DNA from: Gloeomargarita sp. SRBZ-1_bins_9
Lineage (GTDB): Bacteria > Cyanobacteriota > Cyanobacteriia > Gloeomargaritales > Gloeomargaritaceae
Length of the DNA stretch: 64,000 nucleotides
Direction of reading: 5' to 3'
Assembly (NCBI GenBank): GCA_039794565.1
Contig: JAUQVX010000003.1
Span: forward strand, 62,001-126,000
Part shown: in pieces, positions 29,329 to 39,946 of the stretch
Layout: each line of letters begins with the position of its first letter
Numbering within the stretch: the first letter of the stretch is position 1
The notes under the pieces: generated by a model
The model's input: only the letters and a program-made list of their open reading frames with translations
The model's database searches: none
What the model was told of the DNA's origin: nothing
Made by a program: the position numbers and the translations under genes

Positions 29329-30345
29329 GTGATTAAGGTTGCAATTAACGGCTTTGGCCGCATTGGTCGCAATTTCCTCCGCTGCTGGATGGGCCGGACG
29401 ACTACCAACATTGATGTAGTTGCCATCAATGACACATCCGACCCAAAAACCAACGCCCACCTGCTCAAGTACGACTCCATGCTGGGGCGGTGGGAGGCAG
29501 CCATCACCAGTGATGAAAACTCCATTACCGTTAACGGCAAAACTATCAAATGCTATTCCGACCGCAATCCCGAAAACCTCCCCTGGGCCGACCTGGACAT
29601 TGACCTGGTCATCGAAGCGACGGGGGTTTTTGTGGATGAAAAGGGCGCCAGCAAGCACCTGACCGCCGGGGCCAAAAAAGTGATGATCACCGCTCCGGGC
29701 AAGGGCGCCGGCATCGCCACCTTTGTCATCGGGGTCAACCATCACGAGTACCGGCACGACCAGCACCACCTGATCAGCAACGCCAGTTGTACCACCAATT
29801 GCCTGGCGCCGGTAGTCAAGGTCCTGCATGAACACTTCGGCATCGTCAAGGGCATGATGACCACCACCCACAGTTACACCGGCGACCAACGTCTTCTAGA
29901 TGCCAGCCACCGGGATTTACGCCGGGCGCGGGCGGCAGCCATCAACATCGTGCCCACCTCCACCGGCGCCGCCAAGGCCGTTGGGCTGGTGATTCCCGAA
30001 CTCAACGGCAAACTCAACGGCATCGCCTTCCGGGTGCCCACCCCCAATGTGTCGTTGGCCGACCTGGTGGTGGAGGTGCAGCGGCCCACGATTGCCGAAG
30101 AGGTCAACACCGTATTGAAAGCCGCCAGCGAAGGTCCCCTCAAGGGCATCTTAGACTACAACGAAGAACCCCTGGTCTCCAGCGACTACCGGGGCACCAA
30201 CGCCTCCTCCATTGTGGATGCTGCCCTGACCATGGTGATGGAAGGCACCCTGGTGAAGGTCGTGGCCTGGTATGACAACGAGTGGGGCTACTCCCAACGG
30301 GTGGTGGACCTAGCCGAGCACATCGCCCGTTGCTGGCCCGCCTAA
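29329..30345 (+). CDS. gap2: Glyceraldehyde-3-phosphate dehydrogenase, Gap2 (Calvin-cycle type)
   Basis: A 338-residue enzyme that interconverts 1,3-bisphosphoglycerate and glyceraldehyde-3-phosphate, in cyanobacteria mainly in the reductive direction with NADPH. The start [19 protein letters not shown], the active-site cysteine in [12 protein letters not shown], the [24 protein letters not shown] block and the end [15 protein letters not shown] are all typical of Gap2. The GTG at 29329 is preferred: GAGG stands six bases before it and the protein then begins at the conserved residue. An upstream ATG at 29287 lies within the leader hairpin. The stop overlaps the opposing protease gene by 4 bases. 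Confidence 0.96.
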   Translation: MIKVAINGFGRIGRNFLRCWMGRTTTNIDVVAINDTSDPKTNAHLLKYDSMLGRWEAAITSDENSITVNGKTIKCYSDRNPENLPWADLDIDLVIEATGVFVDEKGASKHLTAGAKKVMITAPGKGAGIATFVIGVNHHEYRHDQHHLISNASCTTNCLAPVVKVLHEHFGIVKGMMTTTHSYTGDQRLLDASHRDLRRARAAAINIVPTSTGAAKAVGLVIPELNGKLNGIAFRVPTPNVSLADLVVEVQRPTIAEEVNTVLKAASEGPLKGILDYNEEPLVSSDYRGTNASSIVDAALTMVMEGTLVKVVAWYDNEWGYSQRVVDLAEHIARCWPA

Positions 30346-31568
30346 AGCTGGGTTTCCGGGAGGGTGGCCGCCAACTCCAGGGCCTTTTGGGCAATGGGCA
30401 CCAGATTCAAACCCTGGGGATAACGCCCCTCCCGATTGGCCCGCTCAATATCCACCCCAGTCATACCCAGGAAGGGGGCTAAGGGTTTGAGGACATCCCC
30501 CCGCATGACGATCCCCTGCACCCCGCCCACCGGGGAGCGCACCAGGATCCAGGCATGGCGGTCTCCTAGGGTAACAATCGCCTGGGCTAGGGAATCCTGT
30601 TCGCGCACACTGGGCAACTCCGCCAGGGGCACCACGATCTCCCGCAGTTGTTTTTCGGACCAGCGGCTACGCTCAATCTGGGCCAGGCGACTGCTATCCA
30701 CCAACCCCAGGTAGCGCCCATCCGCCTCAGCAAAGTAAATTTCTGGGGTCTGGGCCGGCAAGCAATACAAATCCACAAAATCCCGCAGAGACATTTCCGC
30801 CCGCAGCACCCGGAAGTCCCGGCTCATGACCTCCCGCACCTTGGTCTTAAGCAAAATTTCCTGCAAAAAACTGTATTGGCGATAGCTCTGGGCATTGCTG
30901 GCCATAAACCAACCGATCAAGGCCAACCACAGCCCCCCGCCAGCCCCACTGAGGAAAGCAAACACCCCCAGCAGCATGGCCATCGTCCCCAAGGCCCAGC
31001 CAAAGGCCGCCGCCCACTGAATCCCCCGAAACGGGCTGCCAGTGACCTGCCAGATCAGCGCCTTGAGCACCTGTCCCCCATCTAACGGCAACCCCGGAAT
31101 CAAGTTGAAAAAGCCCAGGACAAAGTTCATGGCCATCAGTTCCTGGGTCAAACGCCCCCACGGGGAATCCAGCCCCCCCAACTGGCGAGCCACCTGCATC
31201 AATCCCAGGGCCAACCCCAAACTCACCGCCGGTCCCGCCAGGGCCACCCGCAACGCCTGCATGGGGGTACGGGACTCCTGCTCCAGCGTCGCCACCCCCC
31301 CAAACAAAAAAAGCGTGATGGAACGCACCTTCACCCCCTGGGCCTTGGCCACCAGACTGTGCCCCAACTCATGCAACACCACCGAGGCAAACAACCCCAG
31401 CGCCAGAGCCAACCCCACTCCCCAAGTCCACAGTTCCGGCCAATCGGGATAGAATTGTCGCCAGCGAATACTATTGCCCCCCGTGATCAGCAGAGCGATG
31501 ACAAACCAAGAGGGATCCAGATAGAGGGGAATCCCAAACAACGAACCAACCTTGATTCCCCCATACAT
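30342..31568 (-). CDS. Site-2 protease, M50 family, with CBS pair
   Basis: A 408-residue intramembrane zinc protease of the rhomboid-independent S2P type. The zinc site is HELGH in [20 protein letters not shown]. The second conserved block is [20 protein letters not shown] with the aspartate ligand. Six hydrophobic segments are visible. The C-terminal 170 residues form two CBS-like domains ([38 protein letters not shown]). The ATG at 31568 follows AAGGGGG; a GTG seven codons upstream is less likely. The substrate is unknown; anti-sigma factors are a common target of the family. Confidence 0.92.
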   Translation of the reverse strand: MYGGIKVGSLFGIPLYLDPSWFVIALLITGGNSIRWRQFYPDWPELWTWGVGLALALGLFASVVLHELGHSLVAKAQGVKVRSITLFLFGGVATLEQESRTPMQALRVALAGPAVSLGLALGLMQVARQLGGLDSPWGRLTQELMAMNFVLGFFNLIPGLPLDGGQVLKALIWQVTGSPFRGIQWAAAFGWALGTMAMLLGVFAFLSGAGGGLWLALIGWFMASNAQSYRQYSFLQEILLKTKVREVMSRDFRVLRAEMSLRDFVDLYCLPAQTPEIYFAEADGRYLGLVDSSRLAQIERSRWSEKQLREIVVPLAELPSVREQDSLAQAIVTLGDRHAWILVRSPVGGVQGIVMRGDVLKPLAPFLGMTGVDIERANREGRYPQGLNLVPIAQKALELAATLPETQL

Positions 31569-31626
31569 GCTTTTGTCCCCCTTCGCCACTGATCTCTATT
31601 GTAAAAACTCGAGCAGGGGGGCGTGA

Positions 31627-31884
31627 TTACAGCAACCCGGCGTTGGCCAGCCCCAACACCATCCCCGTTCCCAGCACATGGCCAAAGGCCGCCGTTGCCA
31701 GTAGCTCCGGCACCCCAAATCCCCGGAACAACTCCGGCAGGGGCAATTGCGGACCGGCCACCCCTTTGGCTTGAATTGCCCAATAACCAATGGCCACCGC
31801 AAACAAATTACAGGCCACCATGACCAGCGCCACACTCGGCGACCAGGGCACTGTCGTCGGCACAGCCAACACCACAAGGTCCAT
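31627..31884 (-). CDS. psaK: Photosystem I reaction centre subunit PsaK
   Basis: An 85-residue thylakoid membrane protein with two transmembrane helices separated by a loop (KGVAGPQLPLPELFRGF). The second helix reads ELLATAAFGHVLGTGMVLGLANAG, the conserved PsaK segment. PsaK lies at the edge of photosystem I and binds antenna chlorophyll. GGAGG stands six bases before the ATG. The gene is 58 bases downstream of nothing on its own strand and runs towards the S2P gene, so it may share a transcript with it. Confidence 0.9.
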   Translation of the reverse strand: MDLVVLAVPTTVPWSPSVALVMVACNLFAVAIGYWAIQAKGVAGPQLPLPELFRGFGVPELLATAAFGHVLGTGMVLGLANAGLL

Positions 31885-32037
31885 GCGCTACCTCCAACGC
31901 TTGCCACCCCCCATCCTAAACTCCCAGTCGCCGTTGCCCCACCACCCCTGTAACACTTCCCCACAAAACTTAGCCCAAATTCACACCGCCGCCAGTTCGG
32001 GAACCCGCACCCCGGCTTATCCGTAGCTTCAGTTACA

Positions 32038-32064
32038 TTAGCACTCGGAAGCTGAGAGTGCTAA
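32038..32064. promoter_or_regulatory. CIRCE operator (HrcA site) of groESL
   Basis: TTAGCACTC, nine bases, then GAGTGCTAA: a perfect CIRCE inverted repeat, 64 bases before the groES ATG. In bacteria with HrcA this site represses the chaperonin operon at normal temperature and releases it on heat shock. Confidence 0.96.
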
Positions 32065-32128
32065 CACCCGGTGGGTGGGGCGACTCAAAGCCACAAACAT
32101 CCTAGCGACAGTGGGAGTGTCATTGCCT

Positions 32129-32440
32129 ATGGCGACCGTTGCGTTAAACGTTTCGACCGTCACCCCGTTAGGGGACCGGGTATTGGTCAAAGTCAGTCAA
32201 GCAGAGGAACGGACCGCTGGCGGTATCCTGTTACCCGACACGGCCAAGGAAAAGCCCCAGGTGGGGGAAGTGGTCGCCGTTGGTCCCGGGCGGCGGGATG
32301 ACAACGGTCAGCGGATTCCTATGGAAGTCCAAGTCGGCGACAGGGTGCTGTATTCCAAGTATGCCGGGACGGAGTTGAAAATCGGCACAGAGGACTATGT
32401 CCTGCTGGCGGAAAAAGACATCCTGGCTACCGTGAAATAA
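32129..32440 (+). CDS. groES: Co-chaperonin GroES
   Basis: A 103-residue co-chaperonin that caps GroEL as a heptamer. The core [31 protein letters not shown] holds the mobile loop, and the end reads [15 protein letters not shown] start at the ATG at 32129, giving [18 protein letters not shown], the usual cyanobacterial N-terminus. The reading frame is open upstream to 32075, but that would run almost to the CIRCE element. The groEL gene follows after 15 bases. Confidence 0.96.
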   Translation: MATVALNVSTVTPLGDRVLVKVSQAEERTAGGILLPDTAKEKPQVGEVVAVGPGRRDDNGQRIPMEVQVGDRVLYSKYAGTELKIGTEDYVLLAEKDILATVK

Positions 32441-34087
<1,647 letters not shown>

Positions 34088-34116
34088 AATCCAACCTGCC
34101 CACAACTAACCCAGTT

Positions 34117-34142
34117 AGCTCCCAGCCATGGGGGCTTTTTTT
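34117..34142 (+). terminator. Intrinsic terminator of groESL
   Basis: An 8-base-pair stem, AGCTCCCA (34117-34124) with TGGGGGCT (34129-34136) including one G-T pair, closes a GCCA loop and runs into seven T residues (34136-34142). It starts 30 bases after the groEL stop. It is the clearest terminator in the window. Confidence 0.92.
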
Positions 34143-34464
34143 ATCGCCGCGCCACCAACACCAGCACCAATAGCAGGACCAGCAGCGGCAACAATATCCC
34201 CAGACCAGTCACCACAAACGGCAGGAGAATCGTCGTCAAAATAGCCTGCAATGGCCGCCACACCACACCCAATCCCCAGGTCAACAGGGCCACAAACCAC
34301 TGGAGCACCACCACCAGTCCCGAAAAGGTAAACCCCAGTAAAAAAATAATCCCCTGCACCAAGTTAGCAACCAGGGAAATCAGCGGTAGCCAGGTATCTT
34401 CTGGGGGCGGCTCAGGAGGACTGGGGGTTGTTGCCAGGATGGGAATGACCGTTGGTATGGGCAT
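34141..34464 (-). CDS. Small membrane protein of unknown function
   Basis: A 107-residue protein that I do not recognise. It begins with a proline-rich, probably exposed stretch (MPIPTVIPILATTPSPPEPPPED). Three hydrophobic segments follow (about residues 28-50, 53-70 and 78-104), ending in VLVARR. The 5' end overlaps the ribbon-helix-helix gene by 53 bases in another frame. No start codon after that overlap would leave the hydrophobic core intact. The stop lies next to the groEL terminator. Confidence 0.6.
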   Translation of the reverse strand: MPIPTVIPILATTPSPPEPPPEDTWLPLISLVANLVQGIIFLLGFTFSGLVVVLQWFVALLTWGLGVVWRPLQAILTTILLPFVVTGLGILLPLLVLLLVLVLVARR

Positions 34465-34594
34465 GAATTAACGAGCGAATAAACTGCCGAATTACTTCGG
34501 TTTTGGATTGACTGGTTCGCTGACAGTAGCTTTCCAGGGCCCGATTCTCATCATCGCTGAGCCGGACACTCAAATGCCTAACTTTGTCAGCCAT
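34412..34594 (-). CDS. Ribbon-helix-helix (CopG-type) DNA-binding protein
   Basis: A 60-residue protein: MADKVRHLSVRLSDDENRAL, then ESYCQRTSQSKTEVIRQFIRSL. This is the beta-strand plus two-helix pattern of MetJ/Arc/CopG repressors, with the strand at KVRHLSVRLS. A histidine-rich tail (HAHTNGHSHPG) ends it. GGGAGGAG lies just before the ATG. Proteins of this kind often act as dimeric autorepressors or antitoxins. Its 3' end overlaps the small membrane-protein gene, so the two are expressed together. Confidence 0.8.
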   Translation of the reverse strand: MADKVRHLSVRLSDDENRALESYCQRTSQSKTEVIRQFIRSLIHAHTNGHSHPGNNPQSS

Positions 34595-34768
34595 GACTCC
34601 TCCCAGAACCAGTACCCGTGATCGTACCAAAGGGATTTTTGGCCGACGGACAATTCGTTGCAATCCGCAATAAAATGAGAGGCGAATTTATAGTTTTGTG
34701 ACAAAGAGGAGACCGGGGAAACGTAGTGCAATTGTATGACAGGTCTAGGAGAAGGCTTGGGACAGTTT

Positions 34769-34804
34769 GGTTGACCGGAGGGGTGCCTGGAGCCGGGTGC
34801 AACC
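34769..34804 (-). terminator. Hairpin after the TauE-like gene
   Basis: GGTTG (34769-34773) pairs with CAACC (34800-34804), and inside it ACCGG (34774-34778) pairs with CCGGGT (34793-34798) with one bulge. The structure begins seven bases after the stop of the TauE-like gene on the minus strand. No T-run follows in that direction, so termination is only suggested. I see nothing else in the remaining gap up to the ribbon-helix-helix gene. Confidence 0.25.
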
Positions 34805-34810
34805 CTTTTG

Positions 34811-35626
34811 TCAAAGTCCCCGGATTTCCTTGATGAGAATGTAAACCCCCATCACCGCCACAAACCAGCCAAATCCTTTCTTGAGCTGGCGATTGGAAAC
34901 GAAATTGGACCAGTAAGAGCCAAGGAAGATGCCGAGGATCGCCACCAGGGAAAACAGCAGCAGCAGGCCCCAATCCATCTGTAGGTTCGGATTCTGCACA
35001 TCCCCCACAAAACCGATCAGGGACTTAACGGTAATAATCAGCAGGGAGGTTCCCACCGCCATCTTCATGGGCAATCCCCCCAGCACCACCAAAGCCGGAA
35101 TGATTAAAAAACCACCCCCGGCGCCCACCAGCCCCGTCAGGGAACCCACCACTACCCCCTCGGCAAAAATCAGCGGCAAATGGAAGCGCGACCCATGGGA
35201 GGCAGCTCCCCGGTCAGCCTGGTCAGCCTGGCCATTGCGGATCATAGACAGGGCCGCCAACAGCATCAACACCGCAAAAATCAGCATGAGTAAGATATCG
35301 CGCGTCAAGGTCCAGGGGCCGAACTGGACAAGGCGCTCAGGGATAGCCGGTATCAAAAAGCGCCGCACCAGGAAAACCGCCACCAGGGCCGGAAGGCCAA
35401 AGACCACCGCCGTTGGGACACTGACCAACTTTTTGCGGAAATAATCCAGGGAACCCACCAGGGCCGTCACCCCTACAATAAACAGGGAGTAGGCCGTCGC
35501 CAGGGTGGGCTTGACCCCCATCACATACACCAAAACCGGCACCGTTAAGACCGAACCGCCCCCGCCGATTAACCCCAAGGAAACGCCGATCAGCAACGCC
35601 AACCCATAGCCGAAAAGGACTTGCAT
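34811..35626 (-). CDS. TauE/SafE-family sulfite/anion exporter
   Basis: A 271-residue membrane protein with about eight helices in two related halves. The repeated family motifs are GLIGGGGSVLTVPVLVYVMGVKP and SLTGLVGAGGGFLIIPALVVLGGLPMKMAVGTSL. Family members export sulfite, sulfoacetate or related sulfur anions, though some have other substrates. It diverges from a sulfide:quinone oxidoreductase, which supports a sulfur role. I use the ATG at 35626 (MQVLFGYG); an open frame extends 19 codons further, past the promoter-proximal region. Confidence 0.88.
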   Translation of the reverse strand: MQVLFGYGLALLIGVSLGLIGGGGSVLTVPVLVYVMGVKPTLATAYSLFIVGVTALVGSLDYFRKKLVSVPTAVVFGLPALVAVFLVRRFLIPAIPERLVQFGPWTLTRDILLMLIFAVLMLLAALSMIRNGQADQADRGAASHGSRFHLPLIFAEGVVVGSLTGLVGAGGGFLIIPALVVLGGLPMKMAVGTSLLIITVKSLIGFVGDVQNPNLQMDWGLLLLFSLVAILGIFLGSYWSNFVSNRQLKKGFGWFVAVMGVYILIKEIRGL

Positions 35627-35695
35627 GACTTCAGACTCCACTGACCCCACCGCCAGCATACCTCCCTTCCCTACACCCGGCATACTGGCATCATT

Positions 35696-35724
35696 AGATT
35701 ACCATATAGTCATCTAGGTGACAA
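35696..35724 (-). promoter_or_regulatory. Sigma-70 promoter of the TauE-like gene
   Basis: Read on the minus strand: TTGTCA (35724-35719), a 17-base spacer, then TAATCT (35701-35696). Five of six -35 bases and four of six -10 bases agree with consensus. Transcription would start about 60 bases before the ATG. The spacer is filled by the operator-like site at 35702-35717. Confidence 0.6.
35702..35717 (-). promoter_or_regulatory. Operator-like site 1 of the sulfide locus
   Basis: On the minus strand the site is CTAGATGACTATATGG. It matches site 2 (35810-35825) at 13 of 16 positions, in opposite orientation, and fills the -35/-10 spacer of the TauE-like promoter. This is where a repressor would block polymerase. 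Confidence 0.45.
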
Positions 35725-35809
35725 GTTTGCGATTTGTGTCCCTATTTAACACCGTATTACGCTGGGTTTGCATGGACGGCAGACTGTCAAAAAAAATTTA
35801 GAAGATTGC

Positions 35810-35825
35810 CTATATGACTCTATAG
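35810..35825 (+). promoter_or_regulatory. Operator-like site 2 of the sulfide locus
   Basis: The site CTATATGACTCTATAG is itself a partial palindrome (CTATA-N6-TATAG). It covers the expected -35 position for the candidate -10 box TATACT (35836-35841) of the sulfide:quinone oxidoreductase gene. Site 1 is its near-copy on the other promoter. Confidence 0.45.
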
Positions 35826-35835
35826 TGATTAAAGC

Positions 35836-35841
35836 TATACT
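35836..35841 (+). promoter_or_regulatory. Candidate -10 box of sqr
   Basis: TATACT, 30 bases before the GTG start, with GGAGA (35859-35863) as ribosome site. The -35 region is poor, as expected for a regulated promoter, and is overlapped by operator-like site 2. Confidence 0.45.
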
Positions 35842-35870
35842 GAAAACGGAACGAGTTTGGAGAAGACATC

Positions 35871-37184
35871 GTGTCGCCAACGTCAGTACCGGATGTGATT
35901 GTGGCTGAGGGTCAGGGGACGGCCGTAACCGAACAACGGGCTACGCGGCATCACCAAATTGTCATTGTCGGCGGGGGTGCAGCGGGGGTCAGTGTTGCGG
36001 CGCAACTGCTCAAGCGGCGGCGGGGGTTGGACCTTGCCGTGATCGAACCGTCGGACAAGCATTATTACCAGCCGGGTTGGACTCTGGTGGGCGGGGGGAT
36101 TCGGCCCTTGCGGGATTTTATTCGTCCGGAGCAGGAGGTGTTGCCGCCGGGCACAGCCTGGATTCAAGATAAGGTGGTACAACTGGACCCGGACCACCGT
36201 ACGGTGCTCACAGCCTCCGGTTTGGCGGTTACCTATGATTACTTGATTGTTTGTCCGGGGATTCACATCAACTGGGAAGGGATTAAAGGTTTAAAAGAAG
36301 CGTTAGGTAAAGGGGGCGTCACCAGCAATTACTCCAAAGATTATGCCCCTTACACCTGGGAAACCATTCGCCACTTTAAGGGGGGAACGGCGATTTTCAC
36401 CCAGCCGGCCACGCCCATCAAATGCGGGGGTGCGCCCCAAAAAATCATGTACATGGCGGATGATTATTTCAAGAGCAAAAGCGGCGTTGGGGTGAACACC
36501 ACGGTCATGTTCTGCACGGCTGCCGGGGGGATGTTTGCGGTGCCGGAGTACGCTGCAACCCTAGAGCAGGTGGTGGTCCGGCGGGGCATTGTGGTGAAGT
36601 ACAAACACAACCTCAAGGAAATTCGGCCGGAGACCCGGGAGGCCATCTTTGAGGTGACCACCGACGGGGGGGTGGAAGAAGTCAGCCTGCACTACGACAT
36701 GATTCATGTGACACCGCCGATGGGGGCGCCGGATTTTGTCAAAAACAGTCCCTTGGCGGGTCCGGGGGGCTGGGTGGAGGTGGACAAACACACCCTACAA
36801 CATGTGCGCTACCCCGAGGTCTTTTCTTTGGGGGATGCCTCTTCCCTGCCTACGTCCAAAACGGCGGCGGCGGCTCGGAAGCAGGCACCGGTGGTGGCGC
36901 AAAACCTGCTGGCGTTGATGGATGGGCAACCCTTGCCGGCCCGTTATGACGGCTATACCTGCTGTCCTTTGATCACGGGCTACAACTCGGCGATCATGGC
37001 GGAGTTTGGCTATGACGGCAAGCTGCTGCCCTCATTCCCCTTAGACCCCACCCAGGAGCGGTATTCGATGTACTTGGCCAAGGTGCATGTCCTCCCCTGG
37101 CTATACTGGAACCGCATGTTGAAGGGCAAGGCCTTTGAGGCGGACATCTTCAAGCCCATTAATCGGCTGGTGCATCGGCGCTAG
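35871..37184 (+). CDS. sqr: Type II sulfide:quinone oxidoreductase
   Basis: A 437-residue membrane-associated flavoprotein that oxidises sulfide to polysulfide or sulfane sulfur and passes electrons to plastoquinone. The FAD fold begins HQIVIVGGGAAGVSVAAQLL. The two redox cysteines of the type II (mitochondrial SQOR-like) group are in PIKCGGAPQKIMYM (Cys185) and YTCCPLITGYNSAI (Cys365); Cys364 beside it is extra. The end, SMYLAKVHVLPWLYWNRMLKG, is also type II. GGAGA precedes the GTG start. About 28 extra residues come before the FAD fold. It converges on the Anbu gene with a 4-base overlap. Confidence 0.93.
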   Translation: MSPTSVPDVIVAEGQGTAVTEQRATRHHQIVIVGGGAAGVSVAAQLLKRRRGLDLAVIEPSDKHYYQPGWTLVGGGIRPLRDFIRPEQEVLPPGTAWIQDKVVQLDPDHRTVLTASGLAVTYDYLIVCPGIHINWEGIKGLKEALGKGGVTSNYSKDYAPYTWETIRHFKGGTAIFTQPATPIKCGGAPQKIMYMADDYFKSKSGVGVNTTVMFCTAAGGMFAVPEYAATLEQVVVRRGIVVKYKHNLKEIRPETREAIFEVTTDGGVEEVSLHYDMIHVTPPMGAPDFVKNSPLAGPGGWVEVDKHTLQHVRYPEVFSLGDASSLPTSKTAAAARKQAPVVAQNLLALMDGQPLPARYDGYTCCPLITGYNSAIMAEFGYDGKLLPSFPLDPTQERYSMYLAKVHVLPWLYWNRMLKGKAFEADIFKPINRLVHRR

Positions 37185-37948
37185 AGCAGGGGGTCGTCAG
37201 GGCTATCGGCGGGGGGCTGGGTGTGCCAGTGGGGGTCGGGAACCTGGGCAAAGGCCTCCTTGAGGGACCGTTCCCAAAAGCGGCGCATCTCCAGCAGGTA
37301 GGGGTCCCCTAACCCCAGCTCCAGCCGGTAGAGCACCTGAAAGCTATCCCGCTCGTAGGCCACCAGGTGAATGGGGGGGCCAACGGAAATATTGGATTTC
37401 ATGGTGGAGTCCAATGACAGCAGGGCGCACTTGGCGGCGGCTACCAGGGGGGTTTCGTAGGTGAGGGTGCGGTCCAGGATGGGCTTGCCGTATTTGGTCT
37501 CCCCGATTTGCAAAAAAGGGGTCTCCGGGGTGGCGTGGATGCAGTTGCCCTGGGGATAGATGAGAAACAGTTGCGGGTCCTCCCCAGGAATTTGGCCCCC
37601 CAACAGGAAGTTGCACTGGTAATCAATGTGGTCTCGCTCGAGCCAGGGCCGGTGCTCCTCCTGGAGTTTGCGGATTTTTTTGCCTAAATAGGCCGCCACT
37701 TCGTACAGGCAGCCAATGGTGTGGAGGTTTTCCGGCAACTGTTGGTGAATGTCCTGCCGCAGTTGGGCCACCACCGCCTGGGTCATGGCTAAATTGCCTG
37801 AGGTACACAGCAACAGCACCCGCTGTCCCGGCACGGAAAAGTCAAAGAGTTTGCGGTAGGTGGAAATGTAGTCTACGCCGGCGTGGGTGCGGGAATCGGC
37901 GGCCATCACCAATCCCTGCCGGGTCAAGATGCCTAAACAGTAGGTCAT
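37181..37948 (-). CDS. Anbu-type proteasome-like peptidase
   Basis: A 255-residue Ntn-hydrolase of the Anbu family, an ancestral relative of proteasome beta subunits and HslV. The start MTYCLGILTRQGLVMAADSRTHAGVDYISTYRKLF has the expected N-terminal threonine (nucleophile after removal of Met), then Asp and Lys of the active site. GETKYGKPILDRTLTYETPL and CALLSLDSTMKSNISVGPP are further family blocks. The substrates are unknown. It is the last gene of an operon with clpS and uvrB, 3 bases after uvrB. Confidence 0.88.
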   Translation of the reverse strand: MTYCLGILTRQGLVMAADSRTHAGVDYISTYRKLFDFSVPGQRVLLLCTSGNLAMTQAVVAQLRQDIHQQLPENLHTIGCLYEVAAYLGKKIRKLQEEHRPWLERDHIDYQCNFLLGGQIPGEDPQLFLIYPQGNCIHATPETPFLQIGETKYGKPILDRTLTYETPLVAAAKCALLSLDSTMKSNISVGPPIHLVAYERDSFQVLYRLELGLGDPYLLEMRRFWERSLKEAFAQVPDPHWHTQPPADSPDDPLL

Positions 37949-37951
37949 GGC

Positions 37952-39946
37952 TTACGGGGCGGCAAGGTGTTGCTTGAGCTGCTGGATTTGGTCTCGGTAA
38001 CGGGCTGCCTGTTCAAATTCTAAGCGGCGAGCGGCCTCGCGCATTTTCTGCTCTAACTCCTGGATGTGGGCAGATATATCGGCGGCGGCCATGGGTGTCG
38101 CTTGGTAGGTTGCTGGGGTCTCTTTGGCCTGCACCCGACGGGAGAACTCCAGGGTTTGGAGGATGCGGTTGGCCGGTTTGCGCCGGATGGGCTGGGGGGT
38201 GAGGCCGTGGGCCTGGTTGTAGGCCAGTTGTTTTTGCCGGCGGCGTCGGGTTTCTTGGATGGCCTTTTGCATGCTTTCGGTGAGGATGTCGGCGTATAAA
38301 ATGGCTTGGCCGTTGACATGGCGCGCCGCCCGGCCGATGGTTTGGATGAGGGAGCGCTCTGACCGCAAAAAACCCTCCTTATCCGCATCCAGAATGGCCA
38401 CCAGGGAGACCTCCGGCAAATCCAACCCCTCCCGCAGCAGGTTCACCCCCACAATCACGTCGCATTCATCGGCCCGCAGCCCCTGTAGAATTTCGATGCG
38501 ACCAATGGCGTCAATTTCCGAGTGCAGGTAGCGCACCCGTAACCCCTGCTCCTGCCAGTAGCTGGTCAGGTCTTCGGCCATGCGTTTGGTCAAGGTGGTC
38601 ACCAGCACCTTTTCCCCCCGTTCCACCCGCCGGTACACCTCGCCGGTGAGGTCCTCCACCTGGTTGACCGTGGGCCGCACCAGGATTTCCGGGTCCAGTA
38701 CGCCGGTGGGGCGGATGATCAATTCCACCACCTGTTCGGACACCGCCAGTTCCCAGTCCCCCGGGGTGGCCGAGACAAAGATGCACTGGTTGACCTTGGC
38801 CCAGAATTCTTCCGCTTTCAGGGGGCGGTTGTCGGCGGCGCTGGGCAGGCGAAACCCGTGCTCAATCAGCACCTGCTTACGGGATTGGTCCCCTTCGTAC
38901 ATGCCCCGCAGTTGCGGCACGGTGACGTGGGATTCATCTACGATCAGCAACCAGTCGGCGGGGAAATAGTCCACCAGGCATTCGGGGGGAGAACCGGGGG
39001 GCCGGCCCGCTAAGTGGCGCGAGTAATTTTCTACCCCGTTGCAATAGCCCACCGTACGCAGTAACTCCAGGTCATAGCGGGTGCGTTGCTTCAGCCGTTG
39101 GGCCTCCAGGAGTTTGCCCTGGGCTTCCAGTGCCGCCAGCCGTTCCTCCAGTTCCTGTTCGATGGCCTGACAGGCCCGTTCCAACTGCTCCGGCGGGGTG
39201 ACGAAGTGGCGGGCCGGGTAAATGTTAATGGCGTCTAGGGTTTCCAACACCGCGCCCGTCAGGGGGTCCCGCAGCTCGATGCGTTCGATTTCATCCCCCC
39301 AAAATGCCACCCGGATTACCCGGTCTTCGTAGGCCGGACCGATTTCCAGCACATCCCCCCGCAGCCGGAATTTGCCCCGCCCCAGTTCCCTATCGTTGCG
39401 GTCGTACTGGATATTCACCAGGGCCTGGACCACCTGCGTCGGCGCCACACTCAGCCCCACCGCCAAATGCACCGCCGCCTTCAAATACTCGCTGGGAATC
39501 CCCAACCCATAGATGCAACTGATGGAGGCCACCACGATCACATCCCGCCGTTCAAACAAAGACCGGGTGGCCGAGTGGCGTAGCATGTCAATCTCGTCGT
39601 TAATGGAGGCGCTTTTGGCGATGTAGGTGTCGGTGACCGGGATATACGCCTCCGGTTGATAGTAGTCGTAATAGCTGATGAAGTACTCGACGGCGTTGTG
39701 GGGGAAGAATTCCCGCAGTTCGTTGCACAGTTGGGCCGCCAGAGTTTTGTTGTGGGCCAGCACCAGGGTAGGACGTCCCACCTGGGCAATGACATTGGCC
39801 ATGACAAAGGTTTTGCCGGTGCCGGTCGCCCCCAACAGGGTTTGGTAGCGATAGCCGGCCTGGAGACCCCGCACCAACTGCGCGATGGCCTGGGGCTGGT
39901 CTCCCGTGGGGGCAAACGGCGCCTGTAGGTGAAAGGGACGGCTCAT
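37952..39946 (-). CDS. uvrB: Excinuclease ABC subunit UvrB
   Basis: A 664-residue helicase-like protein that verifies DNA damage in nucleotide excision repair and recruits UvrC. It is complete: Walker [15 protein letters not shown], the damage-inserting beta-hairpin [13 protein letters not shown], helicase motifs in [10 protein letters not shown] and [12 protein letters not shown], and the C-terminal UvrC-binding coiled coil [22 protein letters not shown]. Its start overlaps the clpS stop by 4 bases. Confidence 0.97.
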   Translation of the reverse strand: MSRPFHLQAPFAPTGDQPQAIAQLVRGLQAGYRYQTLLGATGTGKTFVMANVIAQVGRPTLVLAHNKTLAAQLCNELREFFPHNAVEYFISYYDYYQPEAYIPVTDTYIAKSASINDEIDMLRHSATRSLFERRDVIVVASISCIYGLGIPSEYLKAAVHLAVGLSVAPTQVVQALVNIQYDRNDRELGRGKFRLRGDVLEIGPAYEDRVIRVAFWGDEIERIELRDPLTGAVLETLDAINIYPARHFVTPPEQLERACQAIEQELEERLAALEAQGKLLEAQRLKQRTRYDLELLRTVGYCNGVENYSRHLAGRPPGSPPECLVDYFPADWLLIVDESHVTVPQLRGMYEGDQSRKQVLIEHGFRLPSAADNRPLKAEEFWAKVNQCIFVSATPGDWELAVSEQVVELIIRPTGVLDPEILVRPTVNQVEDLTGEVYRRVERGEKVLVTTLTKRMAEDLTSYWQEQGLRVRYLHSEIDAIGRIEILQGLRADECDVIVGVNLLREGLDLPEVSLVAILDADKEGFLRSERSLIQTIGRAARHVNGQAILYADILTESMQKAIQETRRRRQKQLAYNQAHGLTPQPIRRKPANRILQTLEFSRRVQAKETPATYQATPMAAADISAHIQELEQKMREAARRLEFEQAARYRDQIQQLKQHLAAP

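Noticed and set aside
32075-32128. Upstream start for groES
   Set aside because: It would add 18 residues unlike any GroES and begin 11 bases after the CIRCE element.
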